Below are positions 6,258-14,173 of a stretch of 21,557 nucleotides of DNA, one piece after another; position 1 is the first letter of the stretch; the number at the start of each line of letters is the position of its first letter. The stretch covers positions 1 through 21,557 of the forward strand of contig JAFADM010000349.1 in the NCBI GenBank assembly GCA_023424865.1. Direction: 5' to 3'. Below the pieces are notes generated by a model, which saw nothing but the letters and a program-made list of their open reading frames with translations, ran no database searches and was not told the DNA's origin. The stretch comes from Bacillota bacterium. GTDB lineage: Bacteria; Bacillota_A; Clostridia; DSM-8532. The position numbers were made by a program, and so were the translations under genes.

Positions 6258-7514
6258 ATGAAAATTGATTTAAGCAGATTTAGTGGCTTGTGCGGTTGCG
6301 GCAGAAAGCATGACATTGCCGTTAAAAATATTGTTATTGAAGCTCATGCAGTAAAACACCTTAAAGAGGTTCTTGGGGAATATAAGCGGCCGGTCTTTTT
6401 GTGTGATGCAAATACAAAAAAGGCGGCCTCAAACAATATGGCCGGATATTTTACCGACTATGATGTGCTGGAGCTTACGGACAATGCCATTCATGCGGAT
6501 AATTCGCAGGTTGCCTGCGTTCAAAAGAGCCTGGCACTTGATGCCGATGTATTGGTCGCAGTGGGAAGCGGCACCATTCACGATATTGCAAGGTATGTGG
6601 CCCATGAACGAAGCATTCCCTTTATTTCGGTCCCTACCGCCGCCAGTGTGGACGGATTTGTGTCAACCGTTGCGGCAATGACCTGGCATGGTATGAAAAA
6701 AACCATGCCCGCTTCCTCTCCCCTTTATGTTTTTGCCGACACCGGCATTTTTGCCCAGGCTCCCTATCGCCTAACCGCATCCGGAATATCGGATTTAATG
6801 GGGAAATACACGGCTCTCTTGGATTGGAAGGTGTCTCATAGTGTCACGGGAGAATATTTCTGTCCCCAAATTCATGATTTGGAGCTGGAGGCCGTTCACC
6901 AGGTTGAAGAGGCATTGGACCAAATCCGGCTGCAGGAGAAGGACGCCATGGAAAAACTGATGTACGCGCTTCTTTTATCCGGTCTGGCCATGCAGATGAT
7001 AGGCAATTCCAGGCCCGCGTCCGGGGCGGAGCATCATGTGGCGCATTTCTGGGAAATGGAGGTTCTCAACGACACTCTGGACGCGCTTCATGGCGAGAAG
7101 GTATCCATTGGCCTGCTTTTGTGTCTTGAATATTATGAGAAGCTTAAAGAGGCCATTGCCGGCGGTAGGATCCAGGTTAAGCCTCCTGCGGAACTGGAAA
7201 CGGATTCGCTTAAGCAATTATTTGGAAAAAAAGGACTTTATGAGGGAATCTTAGAGGAAAACGGGCAGAACATACTGGAAACGGTGGACCCCGAAAGGCT
7301 TAAAAGAGCTCTTCCCGTAATTGGGGACTGTCTCAAGGCTCTGCCGGATGCCGTTCAAATGAAGAATAAATTAAGCCTTGCCGGCTGTGTTACCGAAATG
7401 GAGCAAATTGGATTACGGGAGGATTTAAAAGAACTCACTTTAAAGCTGTGCCCCTATGTACGCAGAAGGCTGACTCTGCTGCGTTTATCAAAAATGCTTG
7501 ATTTTCCGGTCTAA
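6258..7514 (+). CDS. AraM-like sn-glycerol-1-phosphate dehydrogenase
   Basis: A 418-residue member of the glycerol-1-phosphate dehydrogenase / iron-alcohol-dehydrogenase / dehydroquinate synthase fold. These enzymes reduce dihydroxyacetone phosphate to sn-glycerol 1-phosphate with NAD(P)H. The nucleotide-binding GSGTIHD motif is at residues 103-109, followed by the TAASVDGFVS active-site segment. Asp179, His259 and His278 are the likely metal ligands, in GISDLMGKYT, SGAEHHVAH and LHGEKV. The ATG at 6258 is chosen over the in-frame ATG at 6213 because GGAGGA precedes it at good spacing. In Bacillus the AraM product feeds archaeal-type prenyl glycerol lipids, but no lipid gene is nearby here. 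The divergent DeoR gene is the probable regulator. A related polyol-phosphate substrate remains possible. Confidence 0.85.
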   Translation: MKIDLSRFSGLCGCGRKHDIAVKNIVIEAHAVKHLKEVLGEYKRPVFLCDANTKKAASNNMAGYFTDYDVLELTDNAIHADNSQVACVQKSLALDADVLVAVGSGTIHDIARYVAHERSIPFISVPTAASVDGFVSTVAAMTWHGMKKTMPASSPLYVFADTGIFAQAPYRLTASGISDLMGKYTALLDWKVSHSVTGEYFCPQIHDLELEAVHQVEEALDQIRLQEKDAMEKLMYALLLSGLAMQMIGNSRPASGAEHHVAHFWEMEVLNDTLDALHGEKVSIGLLLCLEYYEKLKEAIAGGRIQVKPPAELETDSLKQLFGKKGLYEGILEENGQNILETVDPERLKRALPVIGDCLKALPDAVQMKNKLSLAGCVTEMEQIGLREDLKELTLKLCPYVRRRLTLLRLSKMLDFPV

Positions 7515-7736
7515 GCTTATAACTGCTGAGCACAAGGGAATATTTTTGCTTAATTCACTTAAGCATACAAATGGGCCGGAACACATCAGCAAATGATTTT
7601 GAAGCGCATATTCCGTTATCTCCCTATAGACACCTTCCGCAACCTGGGGGTAATCACTGAAAGGAATGGTAACAAGGACAGACAGCACATGCTGTTCCTG
7701 ATCTTCATACAAATTAATCGTTGATATTATCGGCAC
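7488..7736 (-). pseudogene. Remnant resembling a regulator effector-binding domain
   Basis: An 82-codon open frame starting with GTG and lacking a clear ribosome binding site; the frame is closed only 24 nt further upstream by a TAA. The middle part reads like the C-terminal half of a GyrI/BmrR-type ligand-binding domain, with VLSVLVTIPFSDYPQVAEGV followed by EITEYALQNHLLMCSGPFV. The last 20 residues look unrelated, and the end overlaps the AraM-like gene by 27 nt in convergent orientation. Most likely this is the decayed end of a MerR- or AraC-type regulator. It could also be a short expressed protein. It lies just downstream of an AraC regulator that carries a GyrI-like domain, but the two are not obviously pieces of one gene. 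Confidence 0.4.
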
Positions 7737-7783
7737 ACCAACCCCATTTGTTTTCTTTTTTTACTTTATTTAATTTTTTGGAC

Positions 7784-9127
7784 TTATTTTTTACCTCGGC
7801 GAATAGCAATGCATTTTTTAACATCTTCCAGCACTTCATCGCTCAAAACATTTACCATAAGCCATTTCTGCCCCATTCCGGCTTTAGTTTCGCTGTAAAG
7901 CTTTTTAAAATACTCTGAAAATCCGGGCATTGCCAGTTCCGTTTCAACCCGTTCCCGCTCACCTATCACAAGGAGCACGAAAAACTCCCCTTCCAGGGGA
8001 TACAGGGTGCATAAGGAGCGCCCGGCCTTTTTATACTTTAAGTTCCAGCCCTTTTGCATGGAGCATCCGCTATACTCAATAAGCGGCTTTATATCATAGT
8101 TCACTTCTACATATTGACGCAGCTTATTCCATAAGCTGCTGTTTACATAGGAATCCAAGACCTCCGGCGAGGGCTTCCGCGACCCATCCTCCTTGTCCCA
8201 CTTCACTAATAGCTCTGTCTCCATGTTTGGGATTAGCGGAAGCCACAGCTCCATTGAAGCCCCATGGGGACCGGGGATGTCATAAATCTCCGCAGCAAAA
8301 TCACCGCAGACAAGCGCCTTCTCTCTAAGCCAGCCTTTCATAAAGGACGAGGCTTTGAATACCGCTGTGCTAATGAGGTCATTGAAGGACTCGGCTTCAA
8401 AACGGCATACGGCATAGTCACCACCGGGCATATTAAAGGAAGTATAGCCCTGTATTTCCTCATTATTAAAAGCTTCCCCTCCGGCCATGTAATTACAGCT
8501 CTCTATTCCCCCATTGCCTTTGTTTACCAGGCCAAACTCATTTCCATCGGGCAACAGATTAGTTATACCGGCTTTTTTGCTGTGAAAGGCATCCCATAGG
8601 CGGCCTGCGGCGGCTATACCCGTAATTCTGCCACTGCCAAGCTCTTTTGTGGGTACTTCCTCTTGAATTCCGATAAAGAATCGGTCTGCCTTAAGTTTTC
8701 TTACGCTCACTTCAATAAGAATGCCATCGGTAATAAAAGGCATGTTTTCATCTGCTAAAATATGACGGAGAGATAAGTCGGGCTTAATGAAATGGTTTAA
8801 AATGACGGGATTATTACGAAAAGTCTCAGGTGTAATACCATAGGCAGCTTTAAATGCTCGGGTAAATCCGGCATGATCCGAAAAACCGTATTCAAGGGCA
8901 ATAATCGCAATACGCGTTTCCGTATCCTTCAAGGCTTCAGAAGCCTTGGCCAGCCTTCGAAGCTTTATATATTCATTTACCGTCTTTTTTACCAGGCGTT
9001 TGAATAAACGCTGAAAATAATAGGGTGATAGCGCCGCAGCACACGCCAGCGCCTCTATTTTTATATCCTCGGACAGATTGTCCTCTATAAAGTCTATTGC
9101 ATTTTGGATAGCTTCCCACGCATGCAT
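7784..9127 (-). CDS. AraC regulator fused to GyrI-like and DUF3788-like domains
   Basis: A 447-residue protein with three parts. Residues 1-105 form an AraC/XylS double HTH at the N-terminus, including AIIALEYGFSDHAGFTRAFK. Residues about 135-300 resemble a GyrI/BmrR-type small-molecule binding domain. Residues about 310-445 resemble DUF3788, with a conserved-looking GWNLKYKKAGRSLCTLYP segment and a C-terminal WLMVNVLSDEVLEDVKKCI. AraC plus GyrI-like is a common design for multidrug or stress regulators; the added third domain makes this one unusually long. ATG at 9127 is preferred to the GTG at 9130 because AGGAGG lies 7 nt before it. The target genes and ligand are unknown. The adjacent membrane protein gene upstream on the same strand could be co-regulated. 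Confidence 0.85.
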   Translation of the reverse strand: MHAWEAIQNAIDFIEDNLSEDIKIEALACAAALSPYYFQRLFKRLVKKTVNEYIKLRRLAKASEALKDTETRIAIIALEYGFSDHAGFTRAFKAAYGITPETFRNNPVILNHFIKPDLSLRHILADENMPFITDGILIEVSVRKLKADRFFIGIQEEVPTKELGSGRITGIAAAGRLWDAFHSKKAGITNLLPDGNEFGLVNKGNGGIESCNYMAGGEAFNNEEIQGYTSFNMPGGDYAVCRFEAESFNDLISTAVFKASSFMKGWLREKALVCGDFAAEIYDIPGPHGASMELWLPLIPNMETELLVKWDKEDGSRKPSPEVLDSYVNSSLWNKLRQYVEVNYDIKPLIEYSGCSMQKGWNLKYKKAGRSLCTLYPLEGEFFVLLVIGERERVETELAMPGFSEYFKKLYSETKAGMGQKWLMVNVLSDEVLEDVKKCIAIRRGKK

Positions 9128-9233
9128 CACAACACCTCCTTGAATGAATCATAGCACAAAGCATTACTGTCTGCTTGGCGTACAATGCTCTTTTTAGAGG
9201 TCTTTTGACATACTTCCTACGGGCAGGCTATTC

Positions 9234-10439
9234 CTAATCCGCCATAATATCCGATTTCTTCAGGCTTTCTGATTCCGCTGCCGTATAAAAGACAATTTCT
9301 CCGGCTTCGTATTCATCCGTTTTCTCCCGATATTTCAGAAACTGAAACCAGTAGACACTTTCACTTTCCTCTGTTGCGATGAGGATGGTGACCTGGTTAT
9401 ACCTCTGGCCGGATTCGTCCTTTTCATTGTTTTGGTAAAGCTCCCGATGATAGATGATTTCAAGTTCGTATTTTTCTTCAATTTTCACGAGCAGATCATC
9501 AATTTCTTCGGAAGTAAATTCGAAGGTTTCGGAGCCTGGGCTTCCGGTGCCGGCAATTGGAAGATTGACAGCAGGAACATTTATATTGGCTGGCTCCGGT
9601 GGGCTCAGCTTTTCAATGAAGGCCTTGGCATGCGGTACAATAACAATGCCTGAAAAAATAAGTATAATGAGAATGAAGATTTTGAAAACGCTAAGGGCAG
9701 CTTTGTTTTTTTTGTAACGGTTTTCATTGTAAGAAATGGCCGAAGGGCGGTTATATTTTCCGCATTTGGGGCAGCTTCCGTCATAGCGGTCATAATCATA
9801 AAACTCTCCGCAGGCTCTGCACTTTGCCATAGAGTTTTTATCGCCATTCTGATTTTGAGCCCCGACATCGTCCGGAACCTTTACAGTTTCCTTGGTATCC
9901 ATATAATACCAGATCCAGGAGGCGATAATCAAAAGAAACCAGGTAACCAGCATCCCCGCCAGTACCAGGCCTTTAGGGTTTGTACTCAAAGCCTGTGCAA
10001 CCTGAAAAGGATTCAACGATTCGACTTCGCTAATCAGCAGCATTGAGAATAGATTAGGAATGGACAGCAGAATGCCTATTATCATAATACTGGGTGCATT
10101 CCACCCTTTTGAAAGGTATCTTCTTCTGCCGGTCAAATCAATTCGTCCGGGACTGCCTCTTGTAATTCCATAAACTAATTTTAAAAGGCCAAAAACAAAC
10201 ACCGCTTTGCCTGACAGAGTTATACCCTTTTCAGGAATGAGTATGCCCAGGCTTAGGATAGTCGTGGCGAAGATAAGATAACAAATGGAGGTAATGAGCA
10301 GTATGTCGCCGGTGACCGGATTTGAATAATAAGAAGCCGGCAGGAGAAGAAGTGCGATGGCCAATAATAAATTTAACGTAATAAGTATGGTACAGCTTAT
10401 GTGCATTATGTCTTTGACAGATTTTTTTCCGGTATTCAT
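9234..10439 (-). CDS. Multi-pass membrane protein with a zinc ribbon (unknown function)
   Basis: A 401-residue protein of unknown function. The N-terminal half has about five hydrophobic segments. A cytoplasmic-type zinc ribbon follows, with C-x2-C and C-x2-C pairs (CRACGEFYDYD and CPKCGKY), then one more hydrophobic segment and a C-terminal hydrophilic domain of about 130 residues rich in E and Y. The ATG at 10439 has GGAGG 11 nt upstream; a TTG six codons further upstream would place the ribosome binding site inside the gene, so it was rejected. A possible promoter (TTGAGG, 17 nt, TAAACT) lies at 10559-10531. Zinc ribbons joined to membrane segments are common in poorly studied Firmicute envelope proteins. 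No function is assigned. Confidence 0.75.
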   Translation of the reverse strand: MNTGKKSVKDIMHISCTILITLNLLLAIALLLLPASYYSNPVTGDILLITSICYLIFATTILSLGILIPEKGITLSGKAVFVFGLLKLVYGITRGSPGRIDLTGRRRYLSKGWNAPSIMIIGILLSIPNLFSMLLISEVESLNPFQVAQALSTNPKGLVLAGMLVTWFLLIIASWIWYYMDTKETVKVPDDVGAQNQNGDKNSMAKCRACGEFYDYDRYDGSCPKCGKYNRPSAISYNENRYKKNKAALSVFKIFILIILIFSGIVIVPHAKAFIEKLSPPEPANINVPAVNLPIAGTGSPGSETFEFTSEEIDDLLVKIEEKYELEIIYHRELYQNNEKDESGQRYNQVTILIATEESESVYWFQFLKYREKTDEYEAGEIVFYTAAESESLKKSDIMAD

Positions 10440-10530
10440 CTTTGCTGAAGCCTCCAAGCTATTTTATGTGGGAGTACTGTTCTTTTGTAGAACGGAGTGG
10501 CGCAATCACTATTTTAACATAAGGGAGGAA

Positions 10531-10559
10531 AGTTTACATCTAAAAAGGCATAACCTCAA
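10531..10559 (-). promoter_or_regulatory. Possible promoter of the zinc-ribbon membrane protein gene
   Basis: On the minus strand TTGAGG (10559-10554) and TAAACT (10536-10531) are 17 nt apart, in the gap between the GtrA terminator hairpin and the gene. The match to consensus is moderate. Confidence 0.35.
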
Positions 10560-10625
10560 GAACAGGCGTCCTCTTTGGCAGCTTGGGTTTTTCTGTATTT
10601 TGTATACCTCATTCCCTGCTTTTAT

Positions 10626-10647
10626 AAAAGCGAATCTATCCGCTTTT
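10626..10647 (-). terminator. Hairpin just after the GtrA gene
   Basis: AAAAGCG (10626-10632) pairs with CGCTTTT (10641-10647), beginning 3 nt beyond the GtrA stop codon. The T run is part of the stem, and more A/T follows. It is likely a weak terminator separating gtrA from the downstream membrane protein gene. Confidence 0.5.
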
Positions 10648-10649
10648 TA

Positions 10650-11099
10650 TCAGTCTGTCCTTTTGGGCAAAGCCTGTTCCTTTTGGGCAAGGGTATTGGT
10701 ATCGATGGCATTGTGAAACACCACATATTTATCAAACAAAAACTCTGTGGTGAAATTTAAGATCATGTTAAGCCCGGTTGCCAAATATTCATTCCATAGT
10801 AGCGTCTCCACCAGATAGCCTCCAAGCAGGGTGGAAACCGGTGTAAACACGCAGTAATAGCCAAACACCTTAAGCATGGCCACAGGTATGTTATTGGCGG
10901 ATTTAAAGGTATAACGCCTGTTCAGCGTAAAGTTCCATAGAACCGACAGTACCAGCGCGATAATATAGCTGGACCTGTAGGGCAGGCGGAGAAGCTCGTT
11001 TAAAAGCGTAAAGCTGCCAATCTGTATAACCCCAGCACTTGCAGAAAAGAGCGTGAACTTTATTGTACGCCACAGCTCCTTGCGCTGCTTTTTCTCCAT
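10650..11099 (-). CDS. GtrA-family membrane protein
   Basis: A 149-residue GtrA-like protein with four predicted membrane segments. It carries the family motif LSVLWNFTLNRRYTFKS between segments 2 and 3 and a C-terminal NMILNFTTEFLFDKYVVF. GtrA proteins are thought to help move polyprenol-phosphate-linked sugars across the membrane for glycosylation of surface polymers. No glycosyltransferase is next to it, so the sugar and acceptor are unknown. ATG at 11099 is chosen because GGGAGG lies 7 nt upstream; an in-frame ATG at 11114 would precede that site. It lies 96 nt downstream of the deacylase gene on the same strand, so co-transcription is possible. Confidence 0.9.
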   Translation of the reverse strand: MEKKQRKELWRTIKFTLFSASAGVIQIGSFTLLNELLRLPYRSSYIIALVLSVLWNFTLNRRYTFKSANNIPVAMLKVFGYYCVFTPVSTLLGGYLVETLLWNEYLATGLNMILNFTTEFLFDKYVVFHNAIDTNTLAQKEQALPKRTD

Positions 11100-11195
11100 A
11101 ATAGTACCTCCCATTCCACAGGATGCAGTAAGTAGCTTTCCGTTTCCTTTAATGATGGTAAATTGAGAAACAGATCTGATTGCAGCCGCCTTTTG

Positions 11196-12800
11196 TTATT
11201 TTTTAAGCACACTGCCGCAGCCGATTATTCTACCTGCCTCCGTCCTGCCGTTTACCAGTACGTGAACACCATTTACAAAAACATGCTCAATGCCCTCAGG
11301 CGCTTGAGGCAAATCCCCTTTAGCCTGTATTCTTTCGGGATCAAATACGGTTACATCGGCAAAATAGCCCTGTTTCAGATAGCCTCGCTTATCAACTGAG
11401 AAACGATCCGCCGTTGCCCCGGTCATCTTTTGAACGGCTTTTTCCAGCGTAATGGGCTTCTTCTGCCTTGCCAGCTCCAAAAACTTCGGGAATCCGACGT
11501 AGGAGGCCGCGTTCTGCACCCCATTTTCCTCTATCCAGGCATCGGTCATAAACAGGGAATGTTCATCCTGCATCAGCTTTAGAAGAATCTCGTCATTGTA
11601 GTAGCGGTACATATTGACCCGGCCTTTGCCCTCACTCATCTCCACCACCTTCAAATAAGTGTCCAGCTCCTTCATGTTCCATTGCCGGGCGATTTCAGAA
11701 ATTCTTTTGCCGGTAATAGCTTCTCCGCCAGGACCAGCCCAGGCCACCTGGATATCCTGGAAGGAGAAGCCCAGAGCCCGCTTGGTAATTTCCGTTTCAA
11801 AGGCCAGTCTCAGGTGGTTCAACCGCTTCTTTCTCATTTGCGGTGATAATGAAAGAAACCAGTTGGGTAGTATGACCGTGATAACAGAAACACCAAAGGT
11901 CATGGAAAAGAAATCGTAGCAGATATCCACGCCCCCTGCTCTTGCTCCCCGAATGAGGGAAAGGGCAGCTTCTGCCGTTTTCCAGGTACTTTCCCCTACA
12001 AACAGCAAATGGGAATACTGGAGCCTTACTCCGGTTTTCCCGGCAAGCTCAATCATTTCCTTCAAAGCCCTTAAATTATGGGGCTCCCCGCCTACCGGCG
12101 GTTGATAGGACGTGGAGGAGGAGGATGCGGCCCTGGAATGAACGGTTAATACACCGTTATACTTTGCCACAAGGCGTGCCGCCGCCTCCAGCTCTTCATT
12201 GGGAGCATAGCGATCCGGCTCGTACTGAAGGCCCAGGGAAAGGCCGAACGCGCCCTGCTCCAGGGATTCCCGGAGCTTTTCATCCCGCTTTTTCATTTCC
12301 TCCCCGGTGAGCGGCCGGTTTTCGTACCCGCTAAGGCCTATGCGGACAGAGCCATGCCCCTGAAGAGGAATCAAATTCACCGGGGTCGTTCTGGCGGCAG
12401 CCTCACACCAGCCCGCAAAGGTGGAATAGTCGCCGTATTCTTCCCCTGTCTTAAAAAGTCCGCTTCCAAGCAGATGCTTATACGGAGTGTTTTTTTCATA
12501 GCCAAAGGGTGAAAAGCCGCAGTTGCCCACAACCTGAGTCGTTATGCCCTGCTCCAGAAAGGGCAGGAAGTAGGGCATAGGGTCCTTTCGTGCCGCAAAC
12601 CAGTCGTTGTGGGAATGAGCGTCGATAAAGCCGGGGACAATGACCTTTCCGGTACAGTCTATAACCTGCCCGTCAAAGGGGATGTCCGTTTCTCCGGTGA
12701 TAATGTCTGCAATTTTGCCTTCCTCCAAAAGCACCGAGCCTGCGAAGGATGGTTTTCCGCTTCCATCAATAATTCTGCCCTTTTTCAACAGTCGCTTCAT
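11196..12800 (-). CDS. N-acyl-D-amino-acid deacylase (D-aminoacylase family amidohydrolase)
   Basis: A 534-residue amidohydrolase-superfamily enzyme. Metal and catalytic features of D-aminoacylases are present: HSH at residues 62-64 in PGFIDAHSHND, Cys94 in GNCGFSP, His221 in VHSR, His264 in YSH, and Asp420 in FMTDAW. The typical C-terminal small beta domain, with GYFADVTVFDP, closes the protein. It should hydrolyse N-acyl-D-amino acids to the free D-amino acid and a carboxylate in the cytoplasm. The start has AAGGAG upstream. The AraC gene lies 84 nt upstream on the same strand and may control or be co-transcribed with it. The exact substrate cannot be read from the sequence; some family members act on other cyclic or acylated amides. 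Confidence 0.88.
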   Translation of the reverse strand: MKRLLKKGRIIDGSGKPSFAGSVLLEEGKIADIITGETDIPFDGQVIDCTGKVIVPGFIDAHSHNDWFAARKDPMPYFLPFLEQGITTQVVGNCGFSPFGYEKNTPYKHLLGSGLFKTGEEYGDYSTFAGWCEAAARTTPVNLIPLQGHGSVRIGLSGYENRPLTGEEMKKRDEKLRESLEQGAFGLSLGLQYEPDRYAPNEELEAAARLVAKYNGVLTVHSRAASSSSTSYQPPVGGEPHNLRALKEMIELAGKTGVRLQYSHLLFVGESTWKTAEAALSLIRGARAGGVDICYDFFSMTFGVSVITVILPNWFLSLSPQMRKKRLNHLRLAFETEITKRALGFSFQDIQVAWAGPGGEAITGKRISEIARQWNMKELDTYLKVVEMSEGKGRVNMYRYYNDEILLKLMQDEHSLFMTDAWIEENGVQNAASYVGFPKFLELARQKKPITLEKAVQKMTGATADRFSVDKRGYLKQGYFADVTVFDPERIQAKGDLPQAPEGIEHVFVNGVHVLVNGRTEAGRIIGCGSVLKK

Positions 12801-12884
12801 AGAATGTTACTCCTTGCATCGTTTAGTAGTGTTAAGGGGCAAAACCGGCTGAACGCCTGTTTTATATTGCCTTTTACAGCTTGC

Positions 12885-13727
12885 TTAGAGAGCCGCGCAG
12901 GCTCCGCTGTATATTTCCGAAAAGAGTTTTTTAGGAAGGCATCCGGCCATTTTGCGATAGGTTTTATTCATATGGGACTGATCATAATAGCCGTATAGCT
13001 GTGCCATATCACACAGCGAGACAACGTTATTTCTTTTCCAGCGGCTTGCGTAGTCAAAGAAGGATTTTTGAAACTGAATGATTTCGCTGAGCTCCTTGGG
13101 TGACAGGCCTACGTTTTTACAGAAAACCTCCCTTACATACCGGGAGGTATAGCCTGTTTCACTTGCCAGCTCCGCTATGGAGACATTTCCGTTTTGGGCG
13201 AATATTTTGCCGGTGCAATAGCGTACAAGCCCCTGGGAAGCGTTTGGCCCGGACAGCCGTGTTATTAAATACCGGGACATCAGGCTGATTCTTTCTTCAA
13301 AGGAAAAGGCATCTTCCATTTTATCCAGCAAGGGGTCTTTTTTGAGCACATCCATAAGAGGAATATCGCAAGCCATCAATTCCGCCGCATACACGTTTAT
13401 GACGCTGGTCATCCTGCCGGGAAGAAAGCGCACACCAAAGGCACAGCCCTCCTCCGATATGGTAAAAACCTGCTTTTCCCGCAAACTGCGTTCAATGGTT
13501 TTTGCAACTCCGTTTTCACCGTATCGGAAAATAATATCCGCGCATCCGTCGGGAATGACACAGATTTTTGTTTCGGTTTTACTTTTTACAGAGAACTGGT
13601 AGAAATCCGAAACAATATTAAATAACGGGTGCCCGGCAGGCACAACATAGTTTCTGTAGTCCGGATACTGCTCAAACCCGGGCTGATAAGGCAGGTAGGC
13701 ATAAGCGGAGGGGTCTGTTTTCTGCAT
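12885..13727 (-). CDS. AraC-family transcriptional regulator
   Basis: A 280-residue regulator with an N-terminal beta-barrel sensor (about residues 1-150, including the segment VIPDGCADIIFRYGENG seen in many clostridial AraC proteins) and a C-terminal AraC HTH (about 165-275). The HTH contains SIAELASETGYTSRYVREVF and, in the second helix pair, LYGYYDQSHMNKTYRKMAG. GAAGGTG precedes the ATG. It is transcribed toward the D-aminoacylase gene, 84 nt away, which makes that enzyme its most likely target. A strong hairpin at 13780-13813 lies in its leader. The ligand is unknown. Confidence 0.88.
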   Translation of the reverse strand: MQKTDPSAYAYLPYQPGFEQYPDYRNYVVPAGHPLFNIVSDFYQFSVKSKTETKICVIPDGCADIIFRYGENGVAKTIERSLREKQVFTISEEGCAFGVRFLPGRMTSVINVYAAELMACDIPLMDVLKKDPLLDKMEDAFSFEERISLMSRYLITRLSGPNASQGLVRYCTGKIFAQNGNVSIAELASETGYTSRYVREVFCKNVGLSPKELSEIIQFQKSFFDYASRWKRNNVVSLCDMAQLYGYYDQSHMNKTYRKMAGCLPKKLFSEIYSGACAAL

Positions 13728-13779
13728 GGTATCACCTTCATATCAGTAAAATCCATAGAAACATCTTTAAGCGATCCAA

Positions 13780-13813
13780 AAAGAGGCGATGAAATGCCTT
13801 TCATTGCCTCTTT
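13780..13813 (-). terminator. Strong hairpin upstream of the AraC gene
   Basis: AAAGAGGC (13780-13787) pairs with GCCTCTTT (13806-13813). ATGAAA (13789-13794) pairs with TTTCAT (13799-13804) around a TGCC loop, and the one remaining position is a G-T wobble. On the minus strand it is followed by TTTTT before GGATC, so it has the form of a terminator or leader attenuator just before the AraC gene. It may also block antisense transcription arriving from the right. Confidence 0.5.
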
Positions 13814-13902
13814 GCAATTACATTATTCTAAATTCTAATTTATGCTCTATTGCTCTTGATTTGAGATTATCATAACGGTATTTCTCCCCTTTGTCAATTC
13901 TT

Positions 13903-13930
13903 CGGAGCAGCTAAGCATACTCCGTTTTTT
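13903..13930 (+). terminator. Terminator-like hairpin upstream of copy B
   Basis: CGGAG (13903-13907) and CTCCG (13920-13924) enclose a 12-nt loop and are followed by six T residues on the plus strand. A second small hairpin, ACTAGC (13931-13936) with GCTAGT (13954-13959), follows directly. No gene lies upstream on this strand. It could end a short leader or small RNA, or be part of the folded leader of the SCP2 gene. Confidence 0.4.
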
Positions 13931-13974
13931 ACTAGCTTTTTTATCGTCTCCCTGCTAGTGTTGTCATACAGCCT

Positions 13975-14145
13975 CAGTAAGGCCTCTGCCGCCCACTTCC
14001 TTGAAATAAGGATTTTTCCTTGTAACGGGAGGCTTCTCTAATTCGTCCATTAGCCTTAGTACCTATAGCTTAGAAACGCCATTTAAAAAAAATTATTCCA
14101 AAAGTGTTTCTTGTCAAAGAGGTTGCGGGCAAGAGCCCGCTTTAG
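13975..14145 (+). repeat. Copy B (long) of the repeated structured element, SCP2 gene leader
   Basis: The 5' domain pairs GCCTC (13982-13986) with GAGGC (14029-14033) around TTCCTTGAAATA and an AAGGA/TCCTT hairpin (14008-14021). CTTAGTACCTATAGCTTAG follows (14055-14073), then arms GAAACGC and GTGTTTC, TGTCAA, and the hairpin GCGGGC (14125-14130), loop AAGA, GCCCGC (14135-14140). It ends 21 nt before the ribosome binding site of the SCP2 gene. Copy C shows the same order of boxes with different stem bases. It is probably transcribed as part of the leader. Confidence 0.65.
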
Positions 14146-14173
14146 ATCAATAATCTTAAAGGAGGCGTCGATT

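Noticed and set aside
10660..10692. Short direct repeat CCTTTTGGGCAA near the end of the GtrA gene
   Set aside because: It falls within the coding sequence of the C-terminal tail and is only 12 nt, so chance or simple slippage is enough to explain it.
13975..14145. Known riboswitch classes for copy B (SAM, TPP, c-di-GMP, cobalamin, T-box)
   Set aside because: The signature sequences of these classes were looked for by eye and not found. A covariance search would be needed to exclude them formally.
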